Translations under genes and position numbers: made by a program
Notes under the pieces: generated by a model
Seen by the model: the letters and a program-made list of their open reading frames with translations, nothing else
The model's database searches: none
What the model was told of the DNA's origin: nothing
Part shown: positions 12,409-24,800 of the stretch, piece after piece
Position numbering within the stretch: position 1 is the first letter of the stretch
Layout: the number at the start of each line of letters is the position of its first letter
Source of the DNA: Prunus persica
Taxonomy: Eukaryota > Streptophyta > Magnoliopsida > Rosales > Rosaceae
DNA length: 64,000 bases
NCBI RefSeq assembly: GCF_000346465.2
Contig: NC_034016.1
Span: forward strand, 13,015,805 to 13,079,804
Reading direction: 5' to 3'

Positions 12409-13008
12409 TATAAAAAAGTCAAGAAACAACATGATTATGCAAGATAAATTTCAGTCATAACATCGTTATATGAATGAGCCCAACCCTTCGACTTATATGC
12501 GCTCTCCAATTTATTTCCTAAATTATAAGCAAATGAGATATTGTGACAAAAAAAACCTCAAAATGAAAATAATATGGTTGGACTCTCTAGAATTTATAAT
12601 AGTTTTATATCTATGAGTCCAAGTAAAGATTTTCTACTAATAGCATATGTGCGACAGTGCGTTAGGTCAATTGACATAGTTTAATTATTATATTTAGAAA
12701 AAATCAGAGATATATCTAAATATGTGAGCCCTACATTTTTTGAAGGTTTCTAATAATTATATCGACGAGTCAACATACTTTAGTCATATGACATCGACGA
12801 GTCTTCTTTTGATAATTATGAATATGACCCCTCAACTGATTCTTAATGGCACATTAATCCAAAACTATCCACTTCAATGTCCACATATTTGCCAACAAAA
12901 ATGGGGCTCTACTTGTATCCACTTCAATGTTCATATGTTTCACACACGCATGGGGCTCTCTACTTGTATATAATTTCTTGTTTCTTTTGGGACCTCCAAT
13001 ACTGCAAT

Positions 13009-13982
13009 AAGCATTCTATGTTTGGCAAGTGAAAACTAATAACTTGCATGATTATAGACATATTTTCATTATGATTAGCATCGCCCAAGATCCTTTGCGG
13101 GTCATTGACAAAGGATGGTCTATTTATCCTATCATACTCCTACGTTGTACCATAATTCATATTATAAATGTTTATGGGGTATGCGAGTTACCTTTCCATT
13201 TGTAGCTTTCTCTTATCTACTTAATTGTATACGGTTTTCATTCTCCAATTAATGTAGTTTGATGTAATTGGAATCTTCTATCTTTTAGCCCACCGTTTTA
13301 AACACCAACGACTTTACAATCAACAAAAGCAGAAAATCGTTTAGTCATCCAATTTCTATTAAATAAATATGACATATAATGTTTTGATAAAACACTCAGT
13401 TATCATGCTTTGTAATGTTTTGATTTTTGGAAGGTTTCTAAAGTAGGTATGCCATGCTTTTCTATGCAGTCTAGTCGCACCTGTTTGTGTTTGTGTGTGT
13501 GTTTTTTTTAATAATTCTTTTTTATACAAGTATCGTCCACTAAATATGGACCCTACATTTTTGGAAGATTTCTAAAAATAGACATGATTTTTTTCTATTA
13601 ATAAATCTATGTGATATGACTCCACATGTTCTGGGCATCAATAACTTTCTGATAATAATAATAATGAAGATGACCCTCTGGTTATTCCAAAACTATCCAC
13701 TTCAATGTCCACATATACCAACAAAAATGTTCATATGTTCACATATGATAAGCATTCTATATTTTGACAAGTGACTTGCATGATTATGGACATATTTTCA
13801 TTGTGATTAGCATCGGGCAAGATCCTTTGAGTTGAGGGTCATTGTTTGCAAAGGATTTGGTCTGTTTATCCTATCATAACTCTTATGTTGTACCATTGGT
13901 GTTTGATAATCCAAATCTTCTATCTTTTAGTTCACCGTTTAAACTCCAAAAATATAACGAAAATTATTTAGTCATCTAATTA
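13009..13982. repeat. Tandem duplication within spacer R-a, copy 1
   Basis: Begins AAGCATTCTATGTTTGGCAA and ends TCATCTAATTA. It is repeated as copy 2 at 14441-16455, which is split by the hAT element. The boundary between the copies is occupied by a CACTA end fragment. Confidence 0.75.
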
Positions 13983-14440
13983 CACTACTAAATTTTACTA
14001 TTTGCGCAACGATATTTTGTGCGACGACGACAAATTCGTTGCGCAAGAAACTCTTGAGCGACGAAAAAAATTATTCGTCACGCAAACTATCCAAAACTTG
14101 GCGACCAAAAATTTCGTCGCGCAAGAAAATTTAGCGTAATAAAAAATGCGGTTGTTGTGCAAAGTGAGGAAGAAAAAAGTGGATTTAATTTTTTTAGCCC
14201 CAAACATTTGCGCGATGACACATATTGTCAATAAAGAAAACCTAGCGCGACGGTAACCATTATCGTCGCGTAAAGGTAGACAGAAAACCGTGGATTATTT
14301 TATTTGAAGCCAAACACTTGCGTGACGACAACTGTCGTCACAAAAGACTACTTAGCGCGACGACAAACGGTATCGTCGCGTAAGGGATTTTTTATTTGAC
14401 GCCAAATACATGCGCGACGATAAGGGATATGTCGTCGAGT
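13983..14440 (+). mobile_element. CACTA transposon terminal fragment
   Basis: Begins CACTACTAAATTTTACTATT and contains several direct and inverted subterminal motifs of the TTGCGCGACGA / CGTCGCGCAA type, as expected for a CACTA (En/Spm) end. No second terminus ending in TAGTG is present; the fragment stops at the start of duplication copy 2. The same motif family fills 61975-64000. Confidence 0.75.
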
Positions 14441-14576
14441 AAGCATTCTATGCTTGGCAAGTGAAAACTAATAACTTGCATGATTATGGACATATTTTCA
14501 TTATGATTAGCATCGGCCAAGATCCGTTGCGGGTCATTGACAAAGGATGGTCTATTTATCCTCTCATACTCCTATG

Positions 14577-15607
14577 CAGTGGCGGACGCACGTTGGGACA
14601 AGAGGGGTTCGACGACCCCTTGAAAGGCTGAAAAATTGGCAAGGGACTCCATGAAAGCCCCCTTGGACAGCTGCTGGACGACTCCTGGTATGCACACCAA
14701 CTGCTCGACGAAAGTCCCAGGCCATTTTTTCTTCGGTTGCGCAGCTGCACTGTGCCTTGCGTGCGCGAGCTACGCATCCCTTTTTTTTTTTTTAAACGAG
14801 CCTTGCCAAACGACGTCGTTTGGTCCAAGGCTCAGTCAAATTTTTTTTAATTGACCTGGCTTCAAAACGACATAGTTTTGGGCCAGGTTAAAAAAAAAAA
14901 AAAAAAAAGGAACACAGGATCACTTACCCGAATGCACAGCACATCCAAACCCTTCATTCCCAATTTCACAGCTCTTCCCACCCTCTCAAACCCTAACCTC
15001 TCCCAATCTCCCAACCCACCTTATAGTGATAATATATATTGTTGATGTTGATATTTTTTTTTATGTAATGAAATTTATGTATATGAATCATATTGATGGA
15101 TAATGTAGATTGATTGAGTTTATGCTTGATTGATAATGTGAATTGATTGATTATTTTGAATATTGATTGGACAATTACATAAGGGAAAAATTCCCTGATG
15201 TCGCTGAAACTTTCATTGGCAAGTATTGGTATATTGAATATTGATTGATATGGGTTAGGGAGTATATTGAATATTGAGAGTAGATTATTGAAATTTTCAT
15301 ATTCATATGATAATTTGGATAAAAATTAATGATTGATTGAATTAATTGATTTGTAGATTTATGGAACGAATCTTTAAAAGAAAATTATCTACAGATAGTC
15401 CTTCTTCGCCTAATCCGGGTAGTTCAAATGCAAGACCAATTGAAGTAGATGAGATATTAGCTAATTTTCAGGCAGATCCTGGACTAAGAACTCGAATGAC
15501 GGATTATAGTACTATCTTTCTATCTTTTCAGCATTATTTTCTTTGTAGAAAAATTTCGGAACTTTACACTAAGCCCCCTTGACCGCATAATCCTGGATCC
15601 GCCACTG
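14577..15607 (+). mobile_element. hAT element, internally deleted
   Basis: 1031 bp with inverted ends CAGTGGCGGA...TCCGCCACTG and an 8-bp target duplication (CTCCTATG at 14569-14576, CTCCTACG at 15608-15615). The uninterrupted target is seen in the neighbouring tandem copy near 13127. It carries only an N-terminal transposase remnant, so it is non-autonomous. Confidence 0.9.
15361..15582 (+). pseudogene. hAT-family (zinc finger MYM type 1-like) transposase N-terminal remnant
   Basis: 73 codons from ATG at 15361: a basic MERIFKRKLS start, a Ser/Pro-rich stretch, then the (E)VDEILANFQADPGLRTR motif typical of the N-terminus of plant TTF/MYM-type hAT proteins, which continue into a 'DY+P' zinc-finger region. 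Here the sequence diverges after DYS and stops. Flanked on both sides by the hAT termini. Identification rests on this one motif. Confidence 0.6.
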
Positions 15608-17141
15608 CTCCTACGTTGTACCATACTTCATATTATAAATGTTTATGGGGTATGCGAGTTACCTTTCTTTTTGTAGCTTTCTCTTATCTACTTAATTGTA
15701 TACGGTTTTCATTCTCCAATTAATGTAGTTTGATATAATTGGAATCTTCTATCTTTTAGCCCACCGTTTTAAACACCAACTTTGCAATCAACAAAAGCAG
15801 AAATCGTTTAGTCATCCAATTTTTATTAAATAAATATGACATATAATGTTTTGATAAAACACTCAGTTATCATGCTTTGTAATGTTTTGATTTTTGGAAG
15901 GTTTCTAAAGTAGGTACGCCATGCTTTTCTATGTAGTCTAGTCGCACCTGTTTGTGTTTGTGTGTGTGTTTTTTTTAATAATTCTTTTTTATACAGGTAT
16001 CGTCCACTAAATATGGACCCTACATTTTTGGAAGATTTCTAAAAATAGACATGATTTTTTTCTATTAATAAATCTATGTGATATATATGACTCCACATGT
16101 TCTTGGGCATCAATAACTTTCTGATAATAATAATAACGAAGATGATGACCCTCTGGTTATTCCAAAACTATCCACTTCAATGTCCACATATACCAACAAA
16201 AATGTTCATATGTTCACATATGATAAGCATTCGATATTTGGCAAGTGACTTGCATGATTATGGACATATTTTCATTGTGATTAGCATCGGGCAAGATCCT
16301 TTGAGTTGAGGGTCATTGTTTGCAAAGGATTTGGTCTGTTTATCCTCTCATAACTCTTATGTTGTACCATTGTTGTTGGATAACCAAAATCTTCTATCTT
16401 TTAGGGCACCATTTAAACTCCAAAAATATAATGAAAATTATTTAGTCATCTAATTAGTATCAAATAAAGAGACAAATTTAAAGTTTTGATTAAACAATGA
16501 ATTATCATGCTTTAATCAAATGACTAACCGATATCTAGTTTGGTTGAATTTTTTTATTTTTTATTTTGTAGGAATGATTGTTGAATGATGATTTAGAAAA
16601 TTAATTTAATTAAAGAAATAATAGTGGAAATACTATAACTAGAGCTTTTTTTCTTTCTTTTTTTCTTTTAACAGAATTGTGTACTCCAAAATTTTTCAGA
16701 CCAATCCTATACTTCATCAATGGCTGCTTATATAGATTTCTTTTTTACAATTTTTTTTATATGTGTTCTTCATTATAAGAAAATTTTATGAATTTAGTTT
16801 CCACCCCTATGGGCTAGAGCAAGGGCAATTACTATTCATATGAGATATGAGGAGATGAATTTCTTTAGAGTTTTTGGTGTGGGAAGTAAAGAATATGGTT
16901 AGGTATTTATAAAAAAAATTCTGAAAATTTTCATTATTTGTTCAATTTTTTTGGTTGCTGATGTCATTATGATGTCAGCATTATGTCAGCAGCCTTCGGG
17001 CAACAACCTAGTGGGCTCACCTGGGCTCGTGGGACCCACCCCTTGCTTAGGCTGGACTTGGCGTGCTGGAGCTGCAATTTGGCCCTTGAGCCCCCTCCTG
17101 CCTGGGTATTCCCTTTGCGGTGGACTTGCCCTTAAAGTTTA

Positions 17142-17482
17142 GGGCTTGTTTGGTATTCAACTTGAATTCAACTTTTTAAATTCAAAAACACAATTTAGTC
17201 CAAAACAAAGAAAACCTGTTTGGTAGCCCTATTTTTAAAATCTCAAACTCAAGAATAACTAAAAAACACCTCAATTTTTAAAAACAAAAAAATATCTGTT
17301 TTTTCAGTTTTTTTTTTAACAACCCACAAGTTCTCAAATTTTTATGATTTGAAAACAGTTTTCAAGTTGCATACCAAACAAGTTTTTGATTAATAAAAAT
17401 AGATTGAAGAACTCCTCGTTTAAAAAAAAAAAAAAATCAAAGTTTTTGAGTTCCCTATTTGAATAGGATACCAAACGCCCCC
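17142..17482. mobile_element. MITE upstream of BURP-a
   Basis: Ends GGGCTTGTTTGGTAT and (inverted) GGGGCGTTTGGTATC flank about 340 bp of A/T-rich non-coding DNA. It is absent from the otherwise alignable promoter of BURP-b (near 40455), which reads straight through. I could not define a clean TSD. Confidence 0.6.
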
Positions 17483-17555
17483 TCACTTTTTCCTAAGAAA
17501 ATAATTTCCTTGAGAAATAGCTTTTATATGTCTAGATAGTTAAAGATTGGAAATT

Positions 17556-17562
17556 TATATAT
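17556..17562 (+). promoter_or_regulatory. TATA-like box of BURP-a
   Basis: TATATAT at 17556-17562, 30 bp before the first in-frame ATG (17592) and 69 bp before the preferred start (17631); conserved at the BURP-b copy. Another candidate (TTTTATATG) lies at 17522. Confidence 0.4.
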
Positions 17563-17630
17563 CTTTGTGGTGGCTCTTTCAAAATTACCGGATGAACAAA
17601 ATGGCAAGGACTTTTAACAAGGGAAGAAAC

Positions 17631-18656
17631 ATGGCTTCCGGACTTGCTCTCTGGAGCCCCTTACTTCATTTACTGGTGCTTGTTATGGTAACTTCAATTT
17701 ATTCCCACTCTTCATATTCTTATCATTTAATTGAGGGAAATTTGATGATGCTGCAGCATACGAATCTCTTGTTCTAATAACTGTTAGTTTTCCTTTAAAT
17801 TTAAGCTTTTTTTTTTTTTTTTGGTGGTTTCTGCGTAAATATTGTGCAGTGTATTCAAGGAACTGGAGGCAGGAAGATGAGTGAAACACAAGATGGTGAT
17901 GGCCATGAAACAACACATACAGAGCATGCTCATGCTCATCATCCATCATCCCACATGCATCATCACATGGACCCTTCATTTATGATTTTCTTCACCTTCG
18001 AGGACCTAAAGGAGGGCAAAACCAGGGCCATCTATTTTCCCAAAATAAACCCTTCAAAATCTCCCCACTTGTTACCAAGAGAAGAAGCTGATCAAATTCC
18101 TTTCTCATCAAAACAACTCCTCCACCTCCTTCACTTCTTCTCCTTCTCTCAAGACTCTCCCCAAGCCAAGGCCATGGAAGACACTCTCAGGCAGTGTGAG
18201 ATTGAACCCATCAAGGGAGAGATCAAGTCCTGTGCTACATCCCTAGAATCCATGCTTGACTTCACACGTGGCGTCTTCGGATTGGACACCCCTTTCAGTG
18301 TTGTGGCCACAACCCATCTCACAAATTCAACTACCAATTTCCAGAACTACACTATTTTGGAAGAGCCCAAGGAGATTTTGGCTCCCAAGATGGTGGCTTG
18401 CCACACCATGTCTTACCCTTACGTAGTTTTCTACTGCCACAGCCAAAAAAGTGTGAACAAGGTTTTCAAGGTTTTGTTGGGTGGTGAGGATGGAGATAGG
18501 GTAGAAGCTGTTGCTGTTTGTCACTTGGACACCTCTCAATGGAGCCCTAATCATGCATCTTTCAGTGTGCTTAGGACTAAGCCAGGAGCTTCTGCTGTGT
18601 GTCATTTCTTTCCTGCTGATAATCTTGTGTGGGTTCCAGCATCCACTTCAATGTAG
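17631..18656 (+). CDS. BURP-domain protein a (BNM2-like)
   Basis: Exon 1 is 17631-17687 and exon 2 is 17850-18656, phase-0 join, 287 aa. The N-terminus (MASGLALWSPLLHLLVLV..) is a signal peptide, followed by a short His-rich linker and then the BURP domain filling the rest. The hallmark is complete: two Phe near the domain start (IFF), single Cys residues, and CH-X10-CH-X26-CH-X25-CH, the last reading AVCHFFPADNLVWVP. BURP proteins are secreted or cell-wall/vacuolar plant proteins; the well-studied classes are BNM2, USP, RD22 and the polygalacturonase beta subunit. The short N-terminal region without RD22-type TXV repeats or PG1beta repeats favours the BNM2-like class. In-frame ATGs at 17592 and 17601 would add 10-13 residues before the signal peptide; I prefer 17631 because it puts the hydrophobic core at the N-terminus. 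Intact. Confidence 0.93.
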
Positions 18657-19496
18657 TAATTTTAATGCAGGGTCAGCGTTTGAACATAATATAAAAGGTC
18701 AAGCTTCTTTGGAAGCTTTTGATTTTCCCACTGAAATTCCTGGAAGTGAAGTTTTGATGACCAGATTGTTGATTCTTGAAGAAAAAATACTATCATAAAA
18801 GAAATATTAATCAACCAAACAGGTTTACAAAAGGCTGCAAATTAGCTGTCTGATTAGGCTATAAATTCTTATGTTTACAACGAAAAAGTACAATTTTGAA
18901 AATAGAAAAAGATTCCTTAATGGAATATGAAACGACTTAAAAATTTTCAATGCATGAATCAACAGAAACCTTGGTGAGTAATTTGAGATCTAAATTTCTA
19001 TGCATGAGGCATCAGGAACCTTGATGAGCAATCTGAGTTGAGTCCTATCTGTTCAGTATCAGTATACATGTCCTTGTAGCTCAAGTGATTACAGTCTGTA
19101 ACTTAAGTAATTAACATCATATCTTATGTTCCGAATAATTAAGATCATATTTAGTCTTAAGTTCGATTCATTCTTCAATAAAAAAAAAGTTTGATTCCTT
19201 CGAACATGGACAATTGTAACTCAAGTGATTATAAACATTTACTCTTACAATTATCTATTTGATTCCTCTCTTTTCGTAATGATCGCATTCACCTTTTTCC
19301 TAATATCATTTTGATGATAAAAAAGAAAAGAAAAGGCTTGTGTGATGTCAGTGTGGTGGTACAATGTACTAGGCCTGTTCTGTTATGTACTGTATTGTTG
19401 TTCGACTACATGGCAGCCGCAAAGGCTATTAATGAAGCTATATTTAGCTTTAAGGGTTGCTTGATGACTTGGGGGTTTTACAGGACTATGTGGGCG
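18657..19496. other. BURP-a 3' flank, non-coding
   Basis: Shares sequence with the region downstream of BURP-b (41656-42440). It should hold the 3'UTR and polyadenylation site; several AATAAA-like strings occur. Nothing else is recognisable. Confidence 0.6.
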
Positions 19497-20179
19497 TTCT
19501 CAGACCAAGGCAAGAGGTAGAAAGGAAATGACTTTTGAGACACCGAAATATCACATTTGTGAAGATGAGTTAACTTTTCATTTTTGAGTTAAATCTCCTT
19601 TCAGAGAACAAGTTGTATTTGTAATTTTCATAGATGGAGCATCCAAACAAAACCCTTAATAAAAATCAAGTTTTTATTATTTTTTATTTTTTTATTACAT
19701 TGGAGGAAAGAAATCTCACTAAAGTTCAATCTTGGATGCCATGAAGGGAAGGGGGAATCCATCACCATTGTAAGAACCTATTGGCCAAGTTTATATATCT
19801 TCGGTGCCATGTGTTTGATATACACATTAATTTTTCTTTTGGAGTTCCCCATTTATTAATTTTTCTCAAAGACTAATTAGCTACAAAAAGTAACCAAAAA
19901 CACATTCATAGCCAAAGCTATTTATTAATTCAGGATTCCAAATTACATTCCTGACCTAGCTTAGACACATAAACACCAAACCGTATATATCTTACGTTCA
20001 TAAAACATAGGCTTCTTCAGAGCCAATTTATTTATTTTTGTTACATAGAACAAAGGGTCCAAGGTTTCAACTCCACCTTTAAATTCGGGGGTAAATGCTC
20101 TCTAACACTAGAGCTTAGTAGAAGCTTATTTTATTTTTAAATAGCACCAACTCACACTTGATGTTCTATTAGTTATTGT

Positions 20180-20497
20180 AAAAAGAAATATATATTTCCA
20201 AGGCATACGTTTCAAATCATATTGTAGGTTTTGTTAAATTGTCAAATTGTTAATTTCGACCACACTTCTAAACAAAATAAATGGTTAAAATTGATAACTT
20301 ATTTAACAATATAATATATCAGATTTTCTAATAAGAGAACATTTTCGTGGAATTATAAGATTTTAGTACCGTTTTTTCATTATCAAGTTGTTGACTTGAA
20401 ATTGATCACAGATTATAAGCAACAAGAAGAAAAGGAGGATACAAATGCTTACCAAAAGAAGAGAGAAGAGAGCTAAGGTGGCACAAAGGAACTTCAT
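20180..20497 (-). pseudogene. Type I-b organ-specific protein, exon 2 deleted
   Basis: Exon 1 is perfect (20497-20453, encoding MKFLCATLALFSLLL, donor GTAAGC) and the TATA box is intact (20567-20572). But the whole of exon 2 plus about 60 bp of intron, roughly 390 bp relative to I-a and I-c, is missing: the 3' flank (AAATATATATTTCC) runs directly into intron sequence (AAGGCATACGTTTC). What remains can encode only a signal peptide. Confidence 0.85.
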
Positions 20498-20566
20498 GTC
20501 TAAAATGCAATGCAAAAGAGTTCCTTGTAGTTGTGCGTTTAAGGATATGAAATTAACCTCATATTA

Positions 20567-20572
20567 CTTATA
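20567..20572 (-). promoter_or_regulatory. TATA box of type I-b
   Basis: TATAAG on the minus strand, about 70 bp upstream of the ATG at 20497; it is retained although the gene body is lost. Confidence 0.5.
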
Positions 20573-21847
20573 GATAATCTACCAAGAGAATATTTGTCTT
20601 CAAAAGCATCAAGGCAGGACACTAGAGTCATATTGGGTTTGGCGATGAATAAGATTCAAGACGTATGCAAGGACAACGATGATGAATATAACAAAATATT
20701 ATGGTACTAATCGCAATCGGGTAAAACTAGGGTATTTGTTTTCATTATTAGAAGAAATCAACGGTGGATCTAGCAAGCGTTTTTTGAAGAAGTACCCAAA
20801 AAATAAAAATAAAAATAGATTTTTAACAAAAATTTCGACATTCTTCAAATAAAAGTGCTTATGAGCTGAAAATGGGCCCTAACTAGCTACATTTAAGTAA
20901 AGTAAATTAATTAATCGAATTATGATGACTATAAATAAATAAATTTCTTTGTAGTTTCCTATTTATTATTCTTAAAGTTTAACGCTACAAATACATGTCA
21001 ACAAAAGTAGAGACTATTGCCAAAACCACATTCATGATGGCCAAAGCATTCCTTTTAGGGTCAATTACTGTAGACGTCCTTGAACTATGGCCTCAGTTGC
21101 AATGGGGTCGGTGAACTAAATTTTGAGGCAACGAACTCCTTTAATTAGACAATCAGTTGCAATTAGGTCCTGCCGTAACAGAATCCGTCGAGATTGACCA
21201 TGTAAGTGTCACGTGCTCTTGTTGTTCTGGGTATCTTCGACTTTTTGTCGTTTTGAACGAAATAAATCCAATTTAGCGCTGAAGAAAGGGGAAAGCATGT
21301 GAACTATCCCTTCTGAGGCAGCCATTGGAGTTGCATACGGTGCGCTATCCCTTTTAAGGCAGCCATTGGAGTTCAATTTGCCGAAGCAGTGACTGAGTGA
21401 GTGAGAAATTTTCCGTGTAAGCTTCGAAATTTGGGGTTTATCGGGGGTACAGTTAAAGGTTATGGTTTTATTTTGGGGATAGTTGGGTTTTTCGTCCTTT
21501 TGGCTAATAGTGATGGAAGAGTTTGACTTCCGTTGGGGTAGTGTTGCTCCTAAATAAATAAGTGATCCTGCCTGTTTGAATACGTATCAGTTGGTTTTGT
21601 TTTCATCTGTGTGGTCCATAGCTTTTAAAGATTCCTTACACGCTTTGCTTTATACTGTCCTTGACTGCAACACTTAGGGTTTTTTTATCCCTTCTTGTCT
21701 TCTGTCTATGCCTCACACCAAATGGACTGAAGTTATTCCATAGCAATTAAAAAACTGAATGAACTGTGTACTGTACATTTTGGTTTTGGTACAGAACATT
21801 GAATTAAAACATGGTTTTGTCTGATTTTATGATTCCAAAACAGGTGT

Positions 21848-24800
21848 GTGTGTTTTAGCATTGGTTTGACCCTTGTTTACTATGCAAGTAACCATGAAAA
21901 CTGTAGTTTAGAACTTCACCATGGGGGTGTGTTGGAAAGTGGGGAGTATAAAAATGGAAAAGTTTGTTACTTGGGTAATGTTGTAGAGGATTTTCTGTCA
22001 TTGGTGGACTTAAGAAAGGTAGGGAAATGGCTTGGTTACAATGTAGACATTTCCAACCCCAAACCAAATCTGGAAATATGGTATAGGAAGGGTGGAACCC
22101 ATGGTGTAGGTGGGCTTGAACTTATCAGCTCTGAGGCTAAATTGGTTGACATGCTGGGCCAAATGCCATGTAATAGGATTGTTGTGTTGTACTATATTGA
22201 AGTGGGCAATTGTAATACAATTGGAGTCAAGCATCTTTTGGGTGCCAAGGTTGGATGGTGCAGANNNNNNNNNNNNNNNNNNNNNNNNNNNNNNNNNNNN
22301 NNNNNNNNNNNNNNNNNNNNNNNNNNNNNNNNNNNNNNNNNNNNNNNNNNNNNNNNNNNNNNNNGTGGAAGATAATGTTGATGTTGAAGATAAAGATGCA
22401 GCTGAGGTTGTAGACAGTGAAGAAGATGATGGAGAATTTGTTGATAGTGATTACGAGTTCAATGAAGAAGAATTTGGATTTAAGACAGTTGAAGTGCCTG
22501 TTCATGAAGGGGCAGAGGACACTATGAATGATAGCAATGAGGGGCCTGCTTTTGAAGCTCCTAGAGAGGTGTCATCAGATGGTGAGCACACCTCAGATTT
22601 TGATACTGAAAGTAAGGGTGATGAGGATGATATGGAAGGAGATAATGAAGGGACAAGTAAGGTGAGAAGGAAAAAAAAACTGCCTCGGTTTAAGCAGTAT
22701 AGAAGGAGGTGGACTTAAAGAATCCTGAGTTTCGGCTTGGGATGCAATTTGAAAACAGACAGGTTCTTAAAGAGGCACTCAGGGAATATTCCATTATTCA
22801 TGGAAGGAAATTGTTCTTTAAAAAAAATGACAAGACGAGAGTAAAGACAATTTGCAAAGGAGGATTAAAATGTCCATTTGTGCTTTATGCTTCACAGATA
22901 AACCAGGATGTGCAAACATTTGCAATTAAGAAGTTGAGCTTAGAACACACATGTGGGAGGGTGGAGAAACTGAAGTTTGCTAATCCTAAATGGATTTGTG
23001 AGAGATTTTCTAGCAAGATTAAGAGAAACACAGATTGGAATCTGAAAGCTTTTCAAGGAGAAGTTTTGGAGTCCTATCATGTGAGGGTGTTCAAAACTCA
23101 AGTATATAGGGCAAAGAGATTGGCTAAAGCACAAATTGAAGGAAACTACATACAACAATATGCACAGTTGTGGGACTATGCAGAGCAGTTGAAAAATACC
23201 AACAAAGGTAGTACGGTGAAAATTAAGTTTGATTTGGTTGGGGGTGAAGCAATATTTCAAAGGATTTATGTCTGTTTGGCTGCTTGTAAAAAAAGGATTT
23301 TAGCAAGGTGCAGGCCTGTAATTGGGGTTAATGCTTGCCATTTAAAAGGTCCTTATCCTGAGCAAATATTGACTGCTATAGGAGTTGATGGTAATAATGG
23401 TCTTTTCCCAATTGCATATGTTGTGGTTGAGATTGAAAACAAGGACTCGTGGATTTGGTTTGTCTTTATTGATTGAAGATTTAGGTATTACAAATGGTTT
23501 ATCCTAGGCTTTCATAAGTGATCAGCAAAAGGGGCTCATACCTACCATTGCACATGTACTACCAACTGCAGAGCATAGGATGTGCGTCCGGCACTTGTAC
23601 AATAATTTCAGAGCAACACATCTTGGTCTCACTCTTAGACACATGTTGTGGGCAGCTGCCAGAGCCACTACTATTCCTTGGTGGGAAGCAGAAATGGAGA
23701 AGATGAAGGAAGAGGACTTGGAAGCTTGGAAATTGTTGGTGCAGAGACCACCCAATAATTGGACTAGATCTCATTTTTGTCCACGGTATAAGTGTGATCT
23801 TCTGTTGAACAACCTTTGTGAGAGCTTTAATGCAGCTATAATTGATGCCAGAGATAATTCCATTTTGATATATTTGGAAAGTATTCGAATGTATGTGATG
23901 CTTAGGATGGCTAATCGAAGGGCTGCTTGTGCTAAATGGAAACATCCTGTTGGCCCGAGGATATTCAAAATAATTGAGAAGAACAAGATGGGAGCTTCTC
24001 AATGCATTCCTAGTTTGGCTGAGGAGAAAATGTATCAAGTCAGTCACATGTATGATGAGGAGTTTGTTGTAGATCTTGCAGCAATGTCTTGTAGTTGTAG
24101 GTGATGAGATTTATGTGGCATACCTTGTGCACATGCTATTTCAACTATATTCCACAGAGATGAAAACCCTATTGAATATGTACATGAGTGTTATAAGCCA
24201 GAGACATACATGAGGTCATATGAACCAATAGTTCACCTCATCCCTTCTATGGATCAGTGGGTTAAGGGTGGCTTGCCTCCAATTAGACCTCCATTTCATA
24301 AGCGTCAACCAGGAAGACCTAAGAGAGTGAGGAGAAAGGAGGCTGCTAAGGTTCAAGTACCAGCCCCAAACCCACCAAACCCTTTGCCTCCAGGTTACAC
24401 TACTCCGACAGCAAAACTTAGAAGACTCTTCATTAAAATTAGATGTAGGGCATGTGGAAAAGAAGGCCACAATCGAAGAGGATGTGGAAGACAGGTTGTT
24501 TAATTATTTAGGTTTTCTTATGAATTTTAATTATTTAGGTTGTGGTCAGCTGTCGTTGTGATTTTTTATAGCTGTGCTTGTATGTTGTGTAGGCTGAGGC
24601 AGCCCAAAATGGGAATGTTGGCCAAAATGAAGTTCAAGCAATTGACAATGGAAATGCAAGTCAAAATGATATTGCCCTAGCCCAAACTAATGCTGCCCGG
24701 CCCAAACTGACACTGCCCCAGTCCAAAAAAGCTGCCCCAACTCAAACTTACATTGGCCCAGCTCAAATTCAAGTTAATAGGGGCAAAGGAAGAGGAAGAG

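Larger units (their letters stand above)
14441..16455. repeat. Tandem duplication within spacer R-a, copy 2 (interrupted by hAT)
   Basis: Same sequence as 13009-13982, split by the hAT element at 14577-15607. It provides the filled site, while copy 1 (near 13127) provides the empty site for that insertion. Confidence 0.75.
9541..16900. other. Spacer R-a of the duplicated locus, no intact gene
   Basis: Non-coding AT-rich sequence shared with R-b (27655-30267) and R-c (39265-40500), for example the GGCCCTAGATTTTTGGAAGG and CCACTTCAATGTCCACATAT motifs. It is longer than the other copies because of a poly(A) retroposon, a truncated LTR element, an internal tandem duplication, a CACTA end and an hAT insertion, each listed separately. 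I see no conserved protein-coding potential. Confidence 0.7.

Noticed and set aside
16810..17140. GC-rich promoter segment as a separate MITE (GCAAGGGCAATT... / ...TTGCCCTTAAAG)
   Set aside because: The inverted similarity is short, and the segment is present in both BURP promoters with no empty site or TSD.
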